36,272 nucleotides of DNA from Clostridiales bacterium NK3B98. GTDB taxonomy: Bacteria > Bacillota > Clostridia > Oscillospirales > Oscillospiraceae. The notes under the pieces are model-generated. The model did not search any database. It was given only the letters and a program-made list of their open reading frames with translations, and was not told where the DNA came from. Location of the stretch: the NCBI GenBank assembly GCA_000421005.1, contig ATWA01000020.1, positions 1-36,272 on the forward strand. The letters run 5' to 3'. A program made the translations under genes and the position numbers. Numbering within the stretch: the first letter of the stretch is position 1; every line of letters starts with the position of its first letter. Below, in pieces: positions 14,887 to 23,497 of the stretch.

Positions 14887-15348
14887 ATGAAAGAAAACAT
14901 CGTACAGAAGCTTACATCAAAAGAAGATAAATATGCCTGTGCCTTTACTGATAGAATTGTTGCAGAAAGCCGTGATACAGATGAATGGTATGAATACTTT
15001 GAGGATGTTGCTTCGTTGCTCGACCATCCAAAGTCATTGGTAAGAAATCGAGCTTTGTATATCCTTGCGGCAAACGCACAGTGGGATGAAGAAAACCGAT
15101 TCGATCTCATCCTGCCGGATTATCTGAAACACATCACCGATGATAAGCCAATCACCGCCCGACAATGCGTGAAGGCACTTGCTCAAGTGGGGCTGGCAAG
15201 GCCGCAGTATATCCCGCAAATTCTGTCTGCTCTGCGCAGCGCAGATTTGTCCAAATACAAAGACAGTATGCGTCCGCTGATTGAAAGGGACATGGAAGAA
15301 ACGGAAAAGATACTGATAAACTCAGAGCGTGTAAACTTATTTGGTTGA
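14887..15348 (+). CDS. HEAT-repeat protein (often annotated SufBD-like)
   Basis: The protein has about 153 aa and is helical. Pairs of amphipathic helices such as LLDHPKSLVRNRALYILAAN and ARQCVKALAQVGLARPQ are HEAT repeats. The family is a cytosolic scaffold of unknown partner, and some Clostridia annotations call it SufBD without evidence of Fe-S function. ATG at 14887 is the first credible start, but its ribosome site is poor and it lies 13 bases past the isochorismatase end. Expression probably relies on read-through translation, which the upstream nonsense codon could weaken. Confidence 0.7.
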   Translation: MKENIVQKLTSKEDKYACAFTDRIVAESRDTDEWYEYFEDVASLLDHPKSLVRNRALYILAANAQWDEENRFDLILPDYLKHITDDKPITARQCVKALAQVGLARPQYIPQILSALRSADLSKYKDSMRPLIERDMEETEKILINSERVNLFG

Positions 15349-15349
15349 A

Positions 15350-15594
15350 CGCTCTCAGCTATGATATTGCAGCAGCGCTGCAGGACGGCAAAACGGTGAT
15401 CATCGACCATTCTGGTCAGCTGTGACGTCGAGATGCTGCGTCGGCGGGAGGCCGAACGGGGTGACCGGTGTGTCGGCTCCGCAGAGGTATCTGCCCAATT
15501 TCTCTATCCAAAGACTGAATATGACCTGTGTATTGACAGCAGCAACAAGAGTCCTGCAGCCCTTGCGGAAGAGATTGTCAGGTCCTTGACGTGA
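15350..15594 (+). pseudogene. Fragment of a chloramphenicol phosphotransferase-like kinase
   Basis: Two pieces in different frames survive. The first reads YDIAAALQDGKTVIIDH. The second runs from VSCDVEMLRRREAERGDRC to a TGA at 15592-15594 and includes SAEVSAQFLYP. Both match the middle and end of CPT/zeta-like P-loop kinases (strand after the Asp motif, then the RRxxRGDR lid). The N-terminal P-loop half is missing. No start or ribosome site exists. Confidence 0.6.
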
Positions 15595-15623
15595 AATAGA
15601 AACTGTTTTGGGAGGATGCGCCA

Positions 15624-16307
15624 ATGAAGATACTTGTTTTGAACGGAAGCCCCAAGCGGGACAAAAGCGATACCATGCACATCACCCGTGCATTTCTGGA
15701 TGGCATGAAGGAAGCGGCACCGCAGGATATCCATATCATTCACACCATCGATCAGCACATTGAATACTGTACAGGCTGCTTTTCCTGCATGCGAAACGGC
15801 GGCAGCTGCATTCATAACGACGATATGAAAGCCATTCTGGAGGAGATCCTGAACAGCGATCTTCTGTTATTCAGTTTTCCTCTTTATTGCTACGGGATGC
15901 CTGCATCCCTGAAGGCCCTGATGGACCGCACGCTTCCCCTTTCCAACATGGTGATGCAGAAGGTTGGCGACCGATACGAGCATGTGGGGCAGGTTGATTT
16001 CAGCCATTTGAGATACCTCATGATCTGCGGCTGCGGTTTTCCAAACAGCAGGCATAACTTTGAACCAGCGGTCATGCAGTTTAAGCTGTGTTTCCCCGGT
16101 GATCACACGATCATCACCGTTCCGGAAAGCCCTATGTTCAACGTGTCGGAAGCGGCAGTTGTGACTGTGCCAAGACTTACGCTGATCAAACAGGCCGGAC
16201 GGCAGTACGCTGAAAAGGGTGAAATCGAGGCTTCTCTGCTGGCAGAGATCACTTCCCCCATGATTCCCGAAGAGCAATATGCTGCCATCGTGAACAGCGG
16301 CGTGTGA
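15624..16307 (+). CDS. NADPH-dependent FMN reductase / flavodoxin-fold protein
   Basis: The protein has 227 aa. It begins with the flavin phosphate-binding motif LNGSPKRDKSDT and has the iron-sulfur-flavoprotein-like CTGCFSCMRNGGSC near residues 49-62, then LFSFPLYCYGMPASLK around the flavin. It is a cytoplasmic quinone/flavin reductase type, and the Cys pattern suggests possible metal or redox function. GGGAGG lies about 11 nt before ATG. yjdF follows 9 bases after the stop. Confidence 0.85.
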   Translation: MKILVLNGSPKRDKSDTMHITRAFLDGMKEAAPQDIHIIHTIDQHIEYCTGCFSCMRNGGSCIHNDDMKAILEEILNSDLLLFSFPLYCYGMPASLKALMDRTLPLSNMVMQKVGDRYEHVGQVDFSHLRYLMICGCGFPNSRHNFEPAVMQFKLCFPGDHTIITVPESPMFNVSEAAVVTVPRLTLIKQAGRQYAEKGEIEASLLAEITSPMIPEEQYAAIVNSGV

Positions 16308-16316
16308 TCCGGAGAA

Positions 16317-16724
16317 ATGAAAGCGAGTCTGACCGTATTCTTCGAGGATCCGTTCTGGGTTGGTGTCTTTGAACGTATCGAAGATGGAAAGCTATCCGTC
16401 TGTAAAGTGACCTTTGGAGCGGAGCCGAAGGATTATGATGTGTGGGATTACGTATTACACCACTACTATGAACTGGTCTTCAGTCCGGCCATCGAAACGG
16501 AAATCAGACAGGCGGCTGACAATCCCAAAAGAAGAAGCCGGAATGCCAGAAAGCAGTTGGAGAACACAGGTATCGGTACGAAATCCCAGCAGGCACTTCA
16601 AAGACAGCGGGAAGAGATGAAAACGGAGCGCAGACAGATCAGCCGGGAGGAACGGGAAGCGGAAGCCCAGCGCCGATTTGTAATGAAACAGGAAAAGAAG
16701 AAGGAAAAGAGGCGCGGACATTGA
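16317..16724 (+). CDS. yjdF: YjdF family protein (copy 1)
   Basis: The protein has 135 aa. The DUF2992/YjdF core is at residues 4-75 (VFFEDPFWVGVFERIEDG, KLSVCKVTFGAEPKDYDV), then a highly basic tail of Lys/Arg/Glu helix. Function is unknown. In other Firmicutes yjdF genes are controlled by an azaaromatic-binding RNA, which implies handling of toxic heterocycles. No such leader fits in the 9 bases before this copy, so it depends on the upstream transcript. A second, frameshifted copy lies at 25416. Confidence 0.88.
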   Translation: MKASLTVFFEDPFWVGVFERIEDGKLSVCKVTFGAEPKDYDVWDYVLHHYYELVFSPAIETEIRQAADNPKRRSRNARKQLENTGIGTKSQQALQRQREEMKTERRQISREEREAEAQRRFVMKQEKKKEKRRGH

Positions 16725-17124
16725 TTAGAAGAGGTATAACACATAAAACAATCATTCTTTCCGCCATCCTGTTGGCGGCGTGTCTTCTTTTGTCAGGGTG
16801 TGGGGGAAAAGCGCTTTTGATGGTTCTAGGATCTCCAGCGAGACCTTGTTCCGGATGGAATACAGCATTCTGGACAGAGAAGAATCCGCCGAAATGAAGC
16901 TGACGGAAGGCGATCGGATACAGGTGCATATTTCACATACTTCAGGAAATGTGGATGTGATCGTCGGAGAGAATGGCGAAGAACTGATATACAAAGGGAC
17001 TGAGCAGGAAAATGCAGACTTCATTCTGACGATTCCGAAAACCGGCTGCTACCATATCTCCGGTACAGGCCATCGGGCTAAGGGAGAGATCTCTTTTACC
17101 TGCATTCCATTGAAAGAGGAATGA
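16721..17124 (+). pseudogene. Lipoprotein, frameshifted after the lipobox
   Basis: From TTG at 16721 (overlapping the yjdF stop, AAGAGG upstream) the frame encodes a basic n-region (IRRGITHK), a hydrophobic core and the lipobox LLLSGC. It then goes out of phase at GGGGGAAAAG (16802-16811). In the next frame a 100-aa mature domain continues to 17124 (SSETLFRMEYSILDREES, then VDVIVGENGEELIYKG). One extra A or G joins signal and domain. The domain looks like a small beta-sandwich and is unassigned. Confidence 0.6.
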
Positions 17125-17130
17125 AGGAGA

Positions 17131-17619
17131 ATGGCAAATACCATAACGTTTTTCAGAATTGTTGCCGGTATCGTTCTGCTTTTCTGTCCGGTGTTCTCTC
17201 CTGCCTTTACTGTGTTTTACATAGCAGCCGGGTTGTCTGATATGCTGGACGGATTCGTGGCGAGAAAAACGGATACCGTCAGCAAACTTGGGGCAAGGCT
17301 GGATACGATGGCCGACTTTGTGCTTGTGGTCGTATGCCTGATCAAACTGCTTCCGATCCTTAGTATCCCCGCGTGGCTGTATGCTTGGATCGGAATCATT
17401 GCCCTTATAAAGATTGTGAATATCATCTCCGGATTTGCCGTGCAGAAGAAGCTTGTGGCTGTTCATTCGCTTATGAACAAAGCGACGGGAGCGCTGCTTT
17501 TCCTGTTGCCGCTGACGATTCCTGTTCTCCTGCTGAAATACGCTGCGATTGTCGCCTGCGCGGCAGCAACATTCGCCGCCATTCAGGAAGGCCATTTCAT
17601 CCGGACAGGAAGAGAATAG
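17131..17619 (+). CDS. CDP-alcohol phosphatidyltransferase family protein
   Basis: The protein has 162 aa with several membrane helices. The complete CDP-alcohol motif is present: Asp37, Asp40, Gly41, Ala44, Arg45, Gly54, Asp58 and Asp62 (SDMLDGFVARK, then GARLDTMAD). Such enzymes transfer a phosphatidyl group from CDP-diacylglycerol to an alcohol at the membrane. The acceptor cannot be told. It is shorter than PgsA or PssA. AAGGAG lies immediately upstream of ATG. Confidence 0.88.
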   Translation: MANTITFFRIVAGIVLLFCPVFSPAFTVFYIAAGLSDMLDGFVARKTDTVSKLGARLDTMADFVLVVVCLIKLLPILSIPAWLYAWIGIIALIKIVNIISGFAVQKKLVAVHSLMNKATGALLFLLPLTIPVLLLKYAAIVACAAATFAAIQEGHFIRTGRE

Positions 17620-17662
17620 CAGCCCGGGATATGCGGAGCCGGGATCGGGAGGAAAACAGACC

Positions 17663-18025
17663 ATGAAATTCAAAGGAATCCTTATCGTCGTAAAAGACTG
17701 CAAGAAAGCATTGAGATTCTATCAGGATATGTTTGGATACGAGTTGATTCGGGATCATGACGGCAATATGGAACTGTCTGGAAATCTGTATCTCCAGGAA
17801 GAGAAATACTGGGAGCGGTTTACGGGGAGGCGCGTTCTTCCGCAATGCAATCATACGGAACTGTATTTTGAAGAACCGGAGATTGAAAGCTTCGTAAAAA
17901 AGCTGGAAAGACTCTATCCCGACATTGAATACGTCAATCGCCTGATGACGCACAGCTGGGGACAGCGGGTCGTCAGATTCTATGACCCGGACGGCAATCT
18001 CATCGAAGTCGGCACCCCTGTATGA
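17663..18025 (+). CDS. VOC (glyoxalase/bleomycin-resistance) family protein
   Basis: The protein has 120 aa with the two beta-alpha-beta units of the vicinal oxygen chelate fold. The N-terminal signature VKDCKKALRFYQDMFGYEL and the C-terminal RFYDPDGNLIEV are diagnostic. Glu in IEVG is a usual metal ligand, so it may be a metal-dependent lyase or a drug-binding protein. GGGAGG lies about 11 nt before ATG. Confidence 0.88.
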   Translation: MKFKGILIVVKDCKKALRFYQDMFGYELIRDHDGNMELSGNLYLQEEKYWERFTGRRVLPQCNHTELYFEEPEIESFVKKLERLYPDIEYVNRLMTHSWGQRVVRFYDPDGNLIEVGTPV

Positions 18026-18052
18026 TCCATGTATATCTTTTAGGTGAATCAG

Positions 18053-18204
18053 ATGAACAAATATGAATCGTTATGGAAATGGATTATCCGGATGAGGCAA
18101 ACGGGATTACACATGTGTCGGTGATCTCAAAAGAGGACTGGCTGAGCGAGATCGGCGCAGAAGTTATAAATCAGCAAAAGGAAGGGCTTCAAGATGGAGT
18201 ATAA
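18053..18204 (+). pseudogene. Short decayed coding remnants
   Basis: An ATG with a GGTGA site opens MNKYESLWKWI, a start like that of small DUF proteins of Firmicutes, but it stops after 23 codons. In another frame 43 codons (ITHVSVISKEDWLSEIGAEV) run into the start of the acetyltransferase gene. I cannot name either; they look like leftovers of deleted genes. Confidence 0.35.
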
Positions 18205-18757
18205 CAACTCAGTTACACTGAAAGATGGCAGAGCCTGTACTCTCCGTAACGGGACGGCATCGGACGGGCAGGCACTCCTTGATGTTTTTAACCTGACACA
18301 CGAGCAGACGGATTTTCTTCTTACCTACCCCGGAGAGCACAGCTATACCGCAGAGCAGGAAGCGGCTTTTCTTCAGGAGAAAACGGATAGTGCCGATGAG
18401 ATTGAACTTCTCGCGGAGTTGGACGGAAACCTTGTAGGCAGCGCTGGAATCGGCTGTGTCGGCCGAAAGGAAAAGATCCGGCATCGTGCAGAGTTTGGCA
18501 TCAGCGTGGACAAGGCGTACTGGGGTCTCGGGATCGGGCGGGCGTTGACCGAAGCCTGCATCGAATGCGCCGGGGCTGCCGGGTATGTCCAGCTGGAGCT
18601 GGAGGCGGTCGCAGAGAACAAAAACGCCCTCGCCCTGTACAGGAGCGTGGGTTTCCAGGAGTACGGCAGGAACCCGAAGGGCTTCCGCTCCCGCCTGACC
18701 GGCTGGCAGGAGGTCGTGCTCATGCGGCTGGAGCTGGGCGGGCCAAGTGCTGTGTGA
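18194..18757 (+). CDS. GNAT family N-acetyltransferase
   Basis: The protein has 187 aa. The GNAT core is clear: AEFGISVDKAYWGLGIGRAL holds the acetyl-CoA loop (GLGIGRA), and a C-terminal ALYRSVGFQEYGR forms the last strand and helix. It resembles RimL-type and small-molecule acetyltransferases; the substrate is unknown. AGGAAGG lies about 9 nt before ATG. Confidence 0.9.
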   Translation: MEYNNSVTLKDGRACTLRNGTASDGQALLDVFNLTHEQTDFLLTYPGEHSYTAEQEAAFLQEKTDSADEIELLAELDGNLVGSAGIGCVGRKEKIRHRAEFGISVDKAYWGLGIGRALTEACIECAGAAGYVQLELEAVAENKNALALYRSVGFQEYGRNPKGFRSRLTGWQEVVLMRLELGGPSAV

Positions 18758-18766
18758 GGGATCGTC

Positions 18767-19534
18767 ATGGGCTTGATTACAGAAAAAGTGGAAAGCCGCT
18801 TCCTCGAGAAGATGATGAACCTGTCGGTTTACTGCCCGGATGGTTTTGAAAAAACAGCTCTCCCGGTTCTCTTTTTTCTCCACGGCCGGACAGGAGACGA
18901 ACGGATGCTGCAGCAGTTGGGAATGGACGCGGCGACGGACGCGCTCATCAAAGCCGGAGAAATCAAACCCTTGCGCATTGTTTGTCCGAACCTGGATAAC
19001 AGCCGGGGAATCAACTCCGCTGAGCACTATAGGGAACTCAAGGGAAAGCACGGCGTCGTTCACAAAGGGCGGTATGAAGATTATTTGCTCGATGAGCTTA
19101 TTCCCTTCGTGGACAGCACCTTTCCTACAATCCGGGATCGTTCGGCCCGCTACATCGGCGGCATTTCCTCCGGTGGTTATACAGCTCTGAGCATTGGCCT
19201 GCGGCATTCGGAGCTGTTCTCTAAGCTTGGAGGCCATATGCCGGCGGTCGATCTGTCGTACGCGGAGGAGGACGAGTGCTATTTTGAGGATGAGGCCATG
19301 TGGCTGCAATACGACCCCGTATCCATTGCGAGGCAACATGCTTTTGAGAAGCTTCAGGTCTTCCTGGACGATGGGAAGGACGACGAAGGACAGTTCTATC
19401 GTGCCTGTGAAAAGCTGTTCTGGATCCTGCAGCGAAACGGCGCAGACGTGCAGATTCATCTGTTCGCAGGACGTCACAACGGGGAATATGTTTTGTCGAA
19501 TCTGAATACGTATCTTCGGTTTTATAACGGATAA
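18767..19534 (+). CDS. Alpha/beta-hydrolase esterase (EstD/S-formylglutathione hydrolase-like)
   Basis: The protein has 255 aa. The nucleophile elbow is GISSG with Ser134, the oxyanion region is FFLHGRTGDE near 37-45, and His237 in GRHNGEY is the likely catalytic histidine. The arrangement is that of the PF00756 esterase group, cytosolic carboxyl-esterases. No signal peptide is present. The start follows the GNAT stop by 9 bases with a weak site (GAGGGATC). Confidence 0.85.
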   Translation: MGLITEKVESRFLEKMMNLSVYCPDGFEKTALPVLFFLHGRTGDERMLQQLGMDAATDALIKAGEIKPLRIVCPNLDNSRGINSAEHYRELKGKHGVVHKGRYEDYLLDELIPFVDSTFPTIRDRSARYIGGISSGGYTALSIGLRHSELFSKLGGHMPAVDLSYAEEDECYFEDEAMWLQYDPVSIARQHAFEKLQVFLDDGKDDEGQFYRACEKLFWILQRNGADVQIHLFAGRHNGEYVLSNLNTYLRFYNG

Positions 19535-19561
19535 CGCAGGAAAAAGGACGGTATTCATTCC

Positions 19562-20527
19562 ATGAAAAGAAAAATCCTCATTTTTTCCGCCGCATTGCTG
19601 GCGGTTGTACTGGCTTTGCTTCTCGCTTTTCTCCTGCTCTATGGGCCGAACTTCGGCATCTATCTGCGCAAGCCAAGCCCGCAGGCTTACGGGGAACGCG
19701 CGCTTGCCTTTATGGAAAATGGGTATTACTCCTCTGCAGAAGAGTGGCGAGAGGCAAAGGCGACGGCACAGGATGCGCTGCGCGCCGCGCAGAGCTATGA
19801 GGACACCTGGCCGATCCTGCGTGAAGCGCTCTCCGCTGCGGGCGGCAAACATTCCCGACTGGTCACACCGGCGGAAGAGGAAGAAGCCCGGGAGGCATCG
19901 ATCAGTCTTCCGCTTGTCAGCACCGACAGCATGGAATCCGGCATCGTGACCCTTGTGATCCCGGAATTCACCCAGGGAGCGGAGCAGGCACAGGAATACA
20001 CGCAGATCGTGCTTTCCTGGCTGCGTGAACATCAGGACGCAGCCGGTGTGATCCTCGATCTGCGCGCCAATCGCGGCGGCGATCTGGCACCGATGATCTG
20101 CGCGCTCTCCCCGCTGCTGCCGGACGGTCCGCTGCTGGGCACCCGGTATGCCAGCGGCCAGATGAACACCATGACACTGGCAAACGGCGCTTTTTCGGGC
20201 GGAAGCGGCATGACAGTGGAGAGTTTTAAAATGCCCGAGACGATCCCCATCGCCATCCTGACCGACGAATGGACAGGCAGCTCCGGCGAGGCCGTGCTGC
20301 TGGCCTTCCGGGGACTGGAAAACGTGCGCAGTTTTGGCTCCCCGACAGCCGGATATGCCAGCACCAACACCATCTTCCGCCTGTACGACGGAACGCAGAT
20401 CGTGCTGACCATCGGAGCGGACGTGGCACTGCGCACAGGCGAAGTGTTCTGTGAGGAGCCGATCCCGCCGGATGTCTTGACTGACAGCCCCGAGCGGGAG
20501 GCTGCAGCATGGATCCGCAGTCGATAG
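19562..20527 (+). CDS. Membrane-anchored S41 peptidase, NSR-like
   Basis: The protein has 321 aa. One N-terminal membrane helix (about 6-26) places the peptidase domain outside the cell. His97 in GGKHS and the serine motif TGSSGE (Ser240/241) match the His-Ser dyad of S41 peptidases of the nisin-resistance protein (NSR) kind, which are also about 320 aa and membrane anchored. The Lys of C-terminal processing peptidases is replaced (PTAGYAST). NSR cleaves lantibiotic tails. That this protein does so is inference, supported mildly by the two-component/ABC operon 6 kb downstream. Confidence 0.75.
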   Translation: MKRKILIFSAALLAVVLALLLAFLLLYGPNFGIYLRKPSPQAYGERALAFMENGYYSSAEEWREAKATAQDALRAAQSYEDTWPILREALSAAGGKHSRLVTPAEEEEAREASISLPLVSTDSMESGIVTLVIPEFTQGAEQAQEYTQIVLSWLREHQDAAGVILDLRANRGGDLAPMICALSPLLPDGPLLGTRYASGQMNTMTLANGAFSGGSGMTVESFKMPETIPIAILTDEWTGSSGEAVLLAFRGLENVRSFGSPTAGYASTNTIFRLYDGTQIVLTIGADVALRTGEVFCEEPIPPDVLTDSPEREAAAWIRSR

Positions 20528-20609
20528 CCGCGGAAAAATGAGCAGAAACCGTGGGGAATCAGCTGGTTTTCGCCGTGTGTTGGAGAGGGGTTTTCAATTT
20601 AGGGGGAAA

Positions 20610-21005
20610 ATGAAAGCAAAAAAGATATTAAAATGGGTCTGCGGAATCGCCGCCGTGATACTCGCAGCGCTGTTGCTCCTGATCGGCAGTTTTATCTATG
20701 TCACAAGGTACAAAATCTCAGATATCGATGCAGCGACTTCCCCGGATGGCGAGCATGAAATTGTATTTCAGGCTGTCGGGGAGCCGGACTGGCCGTTTGG
20801 ATATTCACATGCAAGAATTGTTTTGAAGCGCAATGGCGAGACTGTTACCACACACAAATTTGACGTGGCAAACGACGGGGGTGTCCTTCATCCCGAAAAC
20901 TGGAGCGTTCGCTGGGAAGAAAACTGCGTGAAAGTCATAATCTCTGGGGAAGAGCAGCCGGATGCTTTCTATACATACTATTTTGACGGTACTGTCCGGC
21001 ATTGA
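20610..21005 (+). CDS. Single-pass membrane protein of unknown function
   Basis: The protein has 131 aa: a short basic start, one membrane helix (about residues 10-33) and an extracellular beta-rich domain with DWPFGYSHARIVLK, NDGGVLHPENWSVRW and FYTYYFDG. The domain pattern recurs in unannotated Clostridia proteins, but I know no function. The start is set by AGGGGGA 4-5 nt upstream. A longer frame to 20538 has no site. Confidence 0.65.
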   Translation: MKAKKILKWVCGIAAVILAALLLLIGSFIYVTRYKISDIDAATSPDGEHEIVFQAVGEPDWPFGYSHARIVLKRNGETVTTHKFDVANDGGVLHPENWSVRWEENCVKVIISGEEQPDAFYTYYFDGTVRH

Positions 21006-21037
21006 ATACCGATCATCTTTTTAAGCATGAGGTCACG

Positions 21038-21160
21038 ATGAATATAGAAACGGACAGTTCATTTCAGTATCCGTCTAACAGAATTGTCTATCGCAGTGAA
21101 AACCAATTGCCTTCTCCGCAGGCGCGAATTGAAGTTCAGCGTTTTGACGTGGATGACTGA
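21038..21160 (+). CDS. Possible 40-aa protein
   Basis: An ATG with GAGG 8-9 nt upstream opens 40 codons rich in polar residues (FQYPSNRIVYRSENQLPSPQ). There is no membrane segment or known motif. Its ribosome site and codon use are normal, but it could also be a remnant. Confidence 0.35.
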   Translation: MNIETDSSFQYPSNRIVYRSENQLPSPQARIEVQRFDVDD

Positions 21161-21273
21161 GCGATGTTTCGCATGACACGCTTCGTATCGCGGATGTGAA
21201 AGGCCGTTTCTTGTGAGATTTACAGAGCTTCGATATCATGGATTCCGTCAGATGTGCAGACAGAAAGGACGGA

Positions 21274-21954
21274 ATGAAGATGAAGCAAAACAAAAAGAAG
21301 AACTTGTGGATGGGAATCTGGTTCCTGCTGGCATTCCTGCTGTGGACGGCGCTGATACAATGCGTTGACGTGCAGGCGGCTGGCCCAAACGGAACAAAGA
21401 TCGGCTTTGCAGCGATCAACCTTTGGTTTCATCATCTTACGGGCGTGCATATGACCATATACACGATTACGGATTGGCTGGGACTTGTTCCCATTGCCGT
21501 CTGCCTTGGCTTTGGATTCGTCGGCGTCTTTCAGCTCATCCGGAGGAAGAGCCTCATCCGGGTCGATCCGGACATCCTTCTTCTGGGGCTGTATTACATT
21601 CTGGTGATTCTCGCCTACCTGATCTTCGAGATGATCCCGATCAACTACAGGCCGATCCTGATAGGCGGAGCGTTGGAGGCCTCTTACCCCTCCTCCACGA
21701 CGCTGCTGGTTTTGAGTGTGATGCCGACGCTTGTGTTTCAGGTGGGCAGAAGATGGAAAAGAAAGACAGTAAAGCGGGTGGTAAACCTATTCGTCGTCCT
21801 GTTCTCTGCCTTCATGGTGCTCGGCAGAGCGGTGTCGGGTGTTCACTGGGCGACGGACATTGTCGGTTCCGTTTTGCTGAGCTTTGGTTTATTCAAGCTC
21901 TACCAAAGCGCGGTAAGTGCGATAGATTTGAGGATTCAAAATGGAGTTCAATGA
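21274..21954 (+). CDS. PAP2 superfamily membrane phosphatase
   Basis: The protein has about 226 aa with five or six membrane helices. The third PAP2 motif is intact (GRAVSGVHWATDIVGS, with the catalytic His and Asp), and an NYRP element resembles motif 1. Motif 2 reads YPSSTT instead of the usual PSGH, lacking that His, so activity or substrate may differ. The likely substrate is a lipid phosphate at the membrane. The start is chosen for AAAGGA upstream. The gene overlaps the next regulator by 14 bases. Confidence 0.8.
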   Translation: MKMKQNKKKNLWMGIWFLLAFLLWTALIQCVDVQAAGPNGTKIGFAAINLWFHHLTGVHMTIYTITDWLGLVPIAVCLGFGFVGVFQLIRRKSLIRVDPDILLLGLYYILVILAYLIFEMIPINYRPILIGGALEASYPSSTTLLVLSVMPTLVFQVGRRWKRKTVKRVVNLFVVLFSAFMVLGRAVSGVHWATDIVGSVLLSFGLFKLYQSAVSAIDLRIQNGVQ

Positions 21955-22543
21955 AAAACTGCAGGAATTAAGAAAAGGCAAAGGACTGACGCAGGAGGAA
22001 CTGGCGCAGGCGATCTTTGTTTCCAGAGCAGCCGTATCCAAGTGGGAGTCAGGCAGAGGATACCCGAATATCGACTCGCTCAAGGAACTGGCCGCTTTTT
22101 TCTCAATAACAGTTGACGAGTTGATCTCTCCCAACGAGATCCTTACTGCTGCCGCGAATGAAAAGCAGGAGTTGATCGGCAAATATACTTCACTCTCATG
22201 CCATGTGCTGGATGTTTTTGCCGCGCTGCTTTTGTTTATTCCCGTCTTCGGCAACGGAGAGGGCGGGCAATCGACGTCTTTGTTTGCAATGGGCGACACA
22301 CAGCTTTGGATCAAGATCGTATTTGCCGTTGTCGTCAGCCTTACCGTATTGAACGGCGCCTGCGGGCTGATCATCAGCCGGTTTGACAAGCCGCTGTGGA
22401 ATCAGCACCGGTTCGTGACAGGTATCGCTTTATCTGTTACCGCATGCTTGTTGTTTATCATTACCCGACAGCCCTATGCAGGCGTGTTCTGTTTTGCGAT
22501 TCTGATGATCAAGGGCTGGCTACTATTAAGGAGGAAATCATGA
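21941..22543 (+). CDS. XRE-family regulator with membrane domain
   Basis: The protein has 200 aa. The HTH_3 domain is at residues 4-58 (LTQEELAQAIFVSRAAVSKW), followed by four hydrophobic segments from about residue 85 (VLDVFAALLLFIPV, IVFAVVVSLTVLNGA, GIALSVTACLLFII, GVFCFAILMIKGWLLL). It is a membrane-tethered DNA-binding protein. It overlaps the PAP2 gene and its stop overlaps the methyltransferase start (ATGA), so it may regulate or sense with those partners. Confidence 0.88.
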   Translation: MEFNEKLQELRKGKGLTQEELAQAIFVSRAAVSKWESGRGYPNIDSLKELAAFFSITVDELISPNEILTAAANEKQELIGKYTSLSCHVLDVFAALLLFIPVFGNGEGGQSTSLFAMGDTQLWIKIVFAVVVSLTVLNGACGLIISRFDKPLWNQHRFVTGIALSVTACLLFIITRQPYAGVFCFAILMIKGWLLLRRKS

Positions 22544-23259
22544 ATTACCCACGAAGTGAAAAATATTTGACCGCCGATCTGATGGCAAAGATTATGGGTC
22601 CGAATCCCATCAAACTCGAAGAAGAACTCTTAACCAATCATCAGATTCCCAAAGATGCGACCGTATGTGACCTCGGAAGCGGTCAGGGACTGACGAGCGT
22701 GTTTCTGGTGAAGGAATACGGATTTAAGGTGATCGCCGCAGACTTATGGAGCGATCCGGAGGAAAACCGTAAGTTCTTCCGCCAAATGGGGCTGACCGAC
22801 GAGCAGATCGTCCCGGTAAAAGCTGACGCAGAGGCGCTGCCGTTTGAAAAAGAGTTTTTTGACGCGGTGGTTTCAACCGATTCCTATAACTATTTCGGCC
22901 GTGATCCGGAATATCTTGACCAAAAGCTGCTGCCGTTTATAAAAAAAGGCGGGTATATTTACATTACCGTACCCGGTATGAAAAAAGACTGCCACCACGA
23001 TCTGCCTAAAGAATTGCTGCTTTCGTGGACGCCCGAGCAGTTGGAGTATCTGCACGACGCAGCTTATTGGCAAAGCATCGTAAGCTGTTGCAGCGGCGCG
23101 GAAATCATTACGGTCGAAGAAATGGAATCCAACGAAAATGTCTGGGCGGACTGGCTCGAACAGGAAAACGAGTATGCCGTAGGCGACCGCAAGGCTATGG
23201 AGGCTGGCGGCGGGAAGTATCTGAATTTCATCAAAATTGTTTTACGGAAAAAGGACTGA
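22540..23259 (+). CDS. Class I SAM-dependent methyltransferase
   Basis: The protein has 239 aa. Motif I VCDLGSGQGLTS (about 41-52) and the acidic strand end VIAADLW bind S-adenosylmethionine. FDAVVSTDSYNYFG is motif IV-like and KKGGYIYITVPG motif VI. It is a small-molecule methyltransferase of the Methyltransf_11 type with unknown substrate. AAGGAGG lies about 5 nt before ATG, which overlaps the preceding stop by 4 bases. Confidence 0.9.
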   Translation: MNYPRSEKYLTADLMAKIMGPNPIKLEEELLTNHQIPKDATVCDLGSGQGLTSVFLVKEYGFKVIAADLWSDPEENRKFFRQMGLTDEQIVPVKADAEALPFEKEFFDAVVSTDSYNYFGRDPEYLDQKLLPFIKKGGYIYITVPGMKKDCHHDLPKELLLSWTPEQLEYLHDAAYWQSIVSCCSGAEIITVEEMESNENVWADWLEQENEYAVGDRKAMEAGGGKYLNFIKIVLRKKD

Positions 23260-23273
23260 CACAGGGAATATGG

Positions 23274-23324
23274 GAATCAGCACCATCATTTGAAGCGGTG
23301 GTGCTGATTCTCAGTACCATTTTT
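23274..23324 (+). terminator. Hairpin after methyltransferase gene
   Basis: GAATCAGCACCA (23274-23285) pairs perfectly with TGGTGCTGATTC (23299-23310). A TTTTT run follows 9 bases later. This is a probable but imperfect intrinsic terminator. Confidence 0.55.
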
Positions 23325-23336
23325 CTCGAGAAGGAA

Positions 23337-23483
23337 ATGAGTATGCTGAGATTGATAGAACTGACAATGGAATACGATAAACAAAGCCAAGCCTGTCAGA
23401 AGATTCTTGCAGTCGAAGGCCCTATGGACGGCTGCGGCACCCTGCGTAGATTTGACAGGACGCAGGACTGGATCGACGTGTGA
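23337..23483 (+). pseudogene. N-terminal stub of a GNAT acetyltransferase
   Basis: AAGGA and ATG open 48 codons matching the start of a common GNAT group (RLIELTMEYDKQ, then MDGCGTLRRFDRTQDWID). The protein then stops where the family continues for about 120 residues. The acetyl-CoA site is absent, so it cannot be active. Confidence 0.7.
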
Positions 23484-23497
23484 TGGTGAGGTGACAT

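Noticed and set aside
18209-20032. 607-codon open frame on the minus strand
   Set aside because: It runs antisense to intact GNAT, esterase and peptidase genes with full motifs, has no ribosome site and no recognisable domain; it is a GC-driven shadow.
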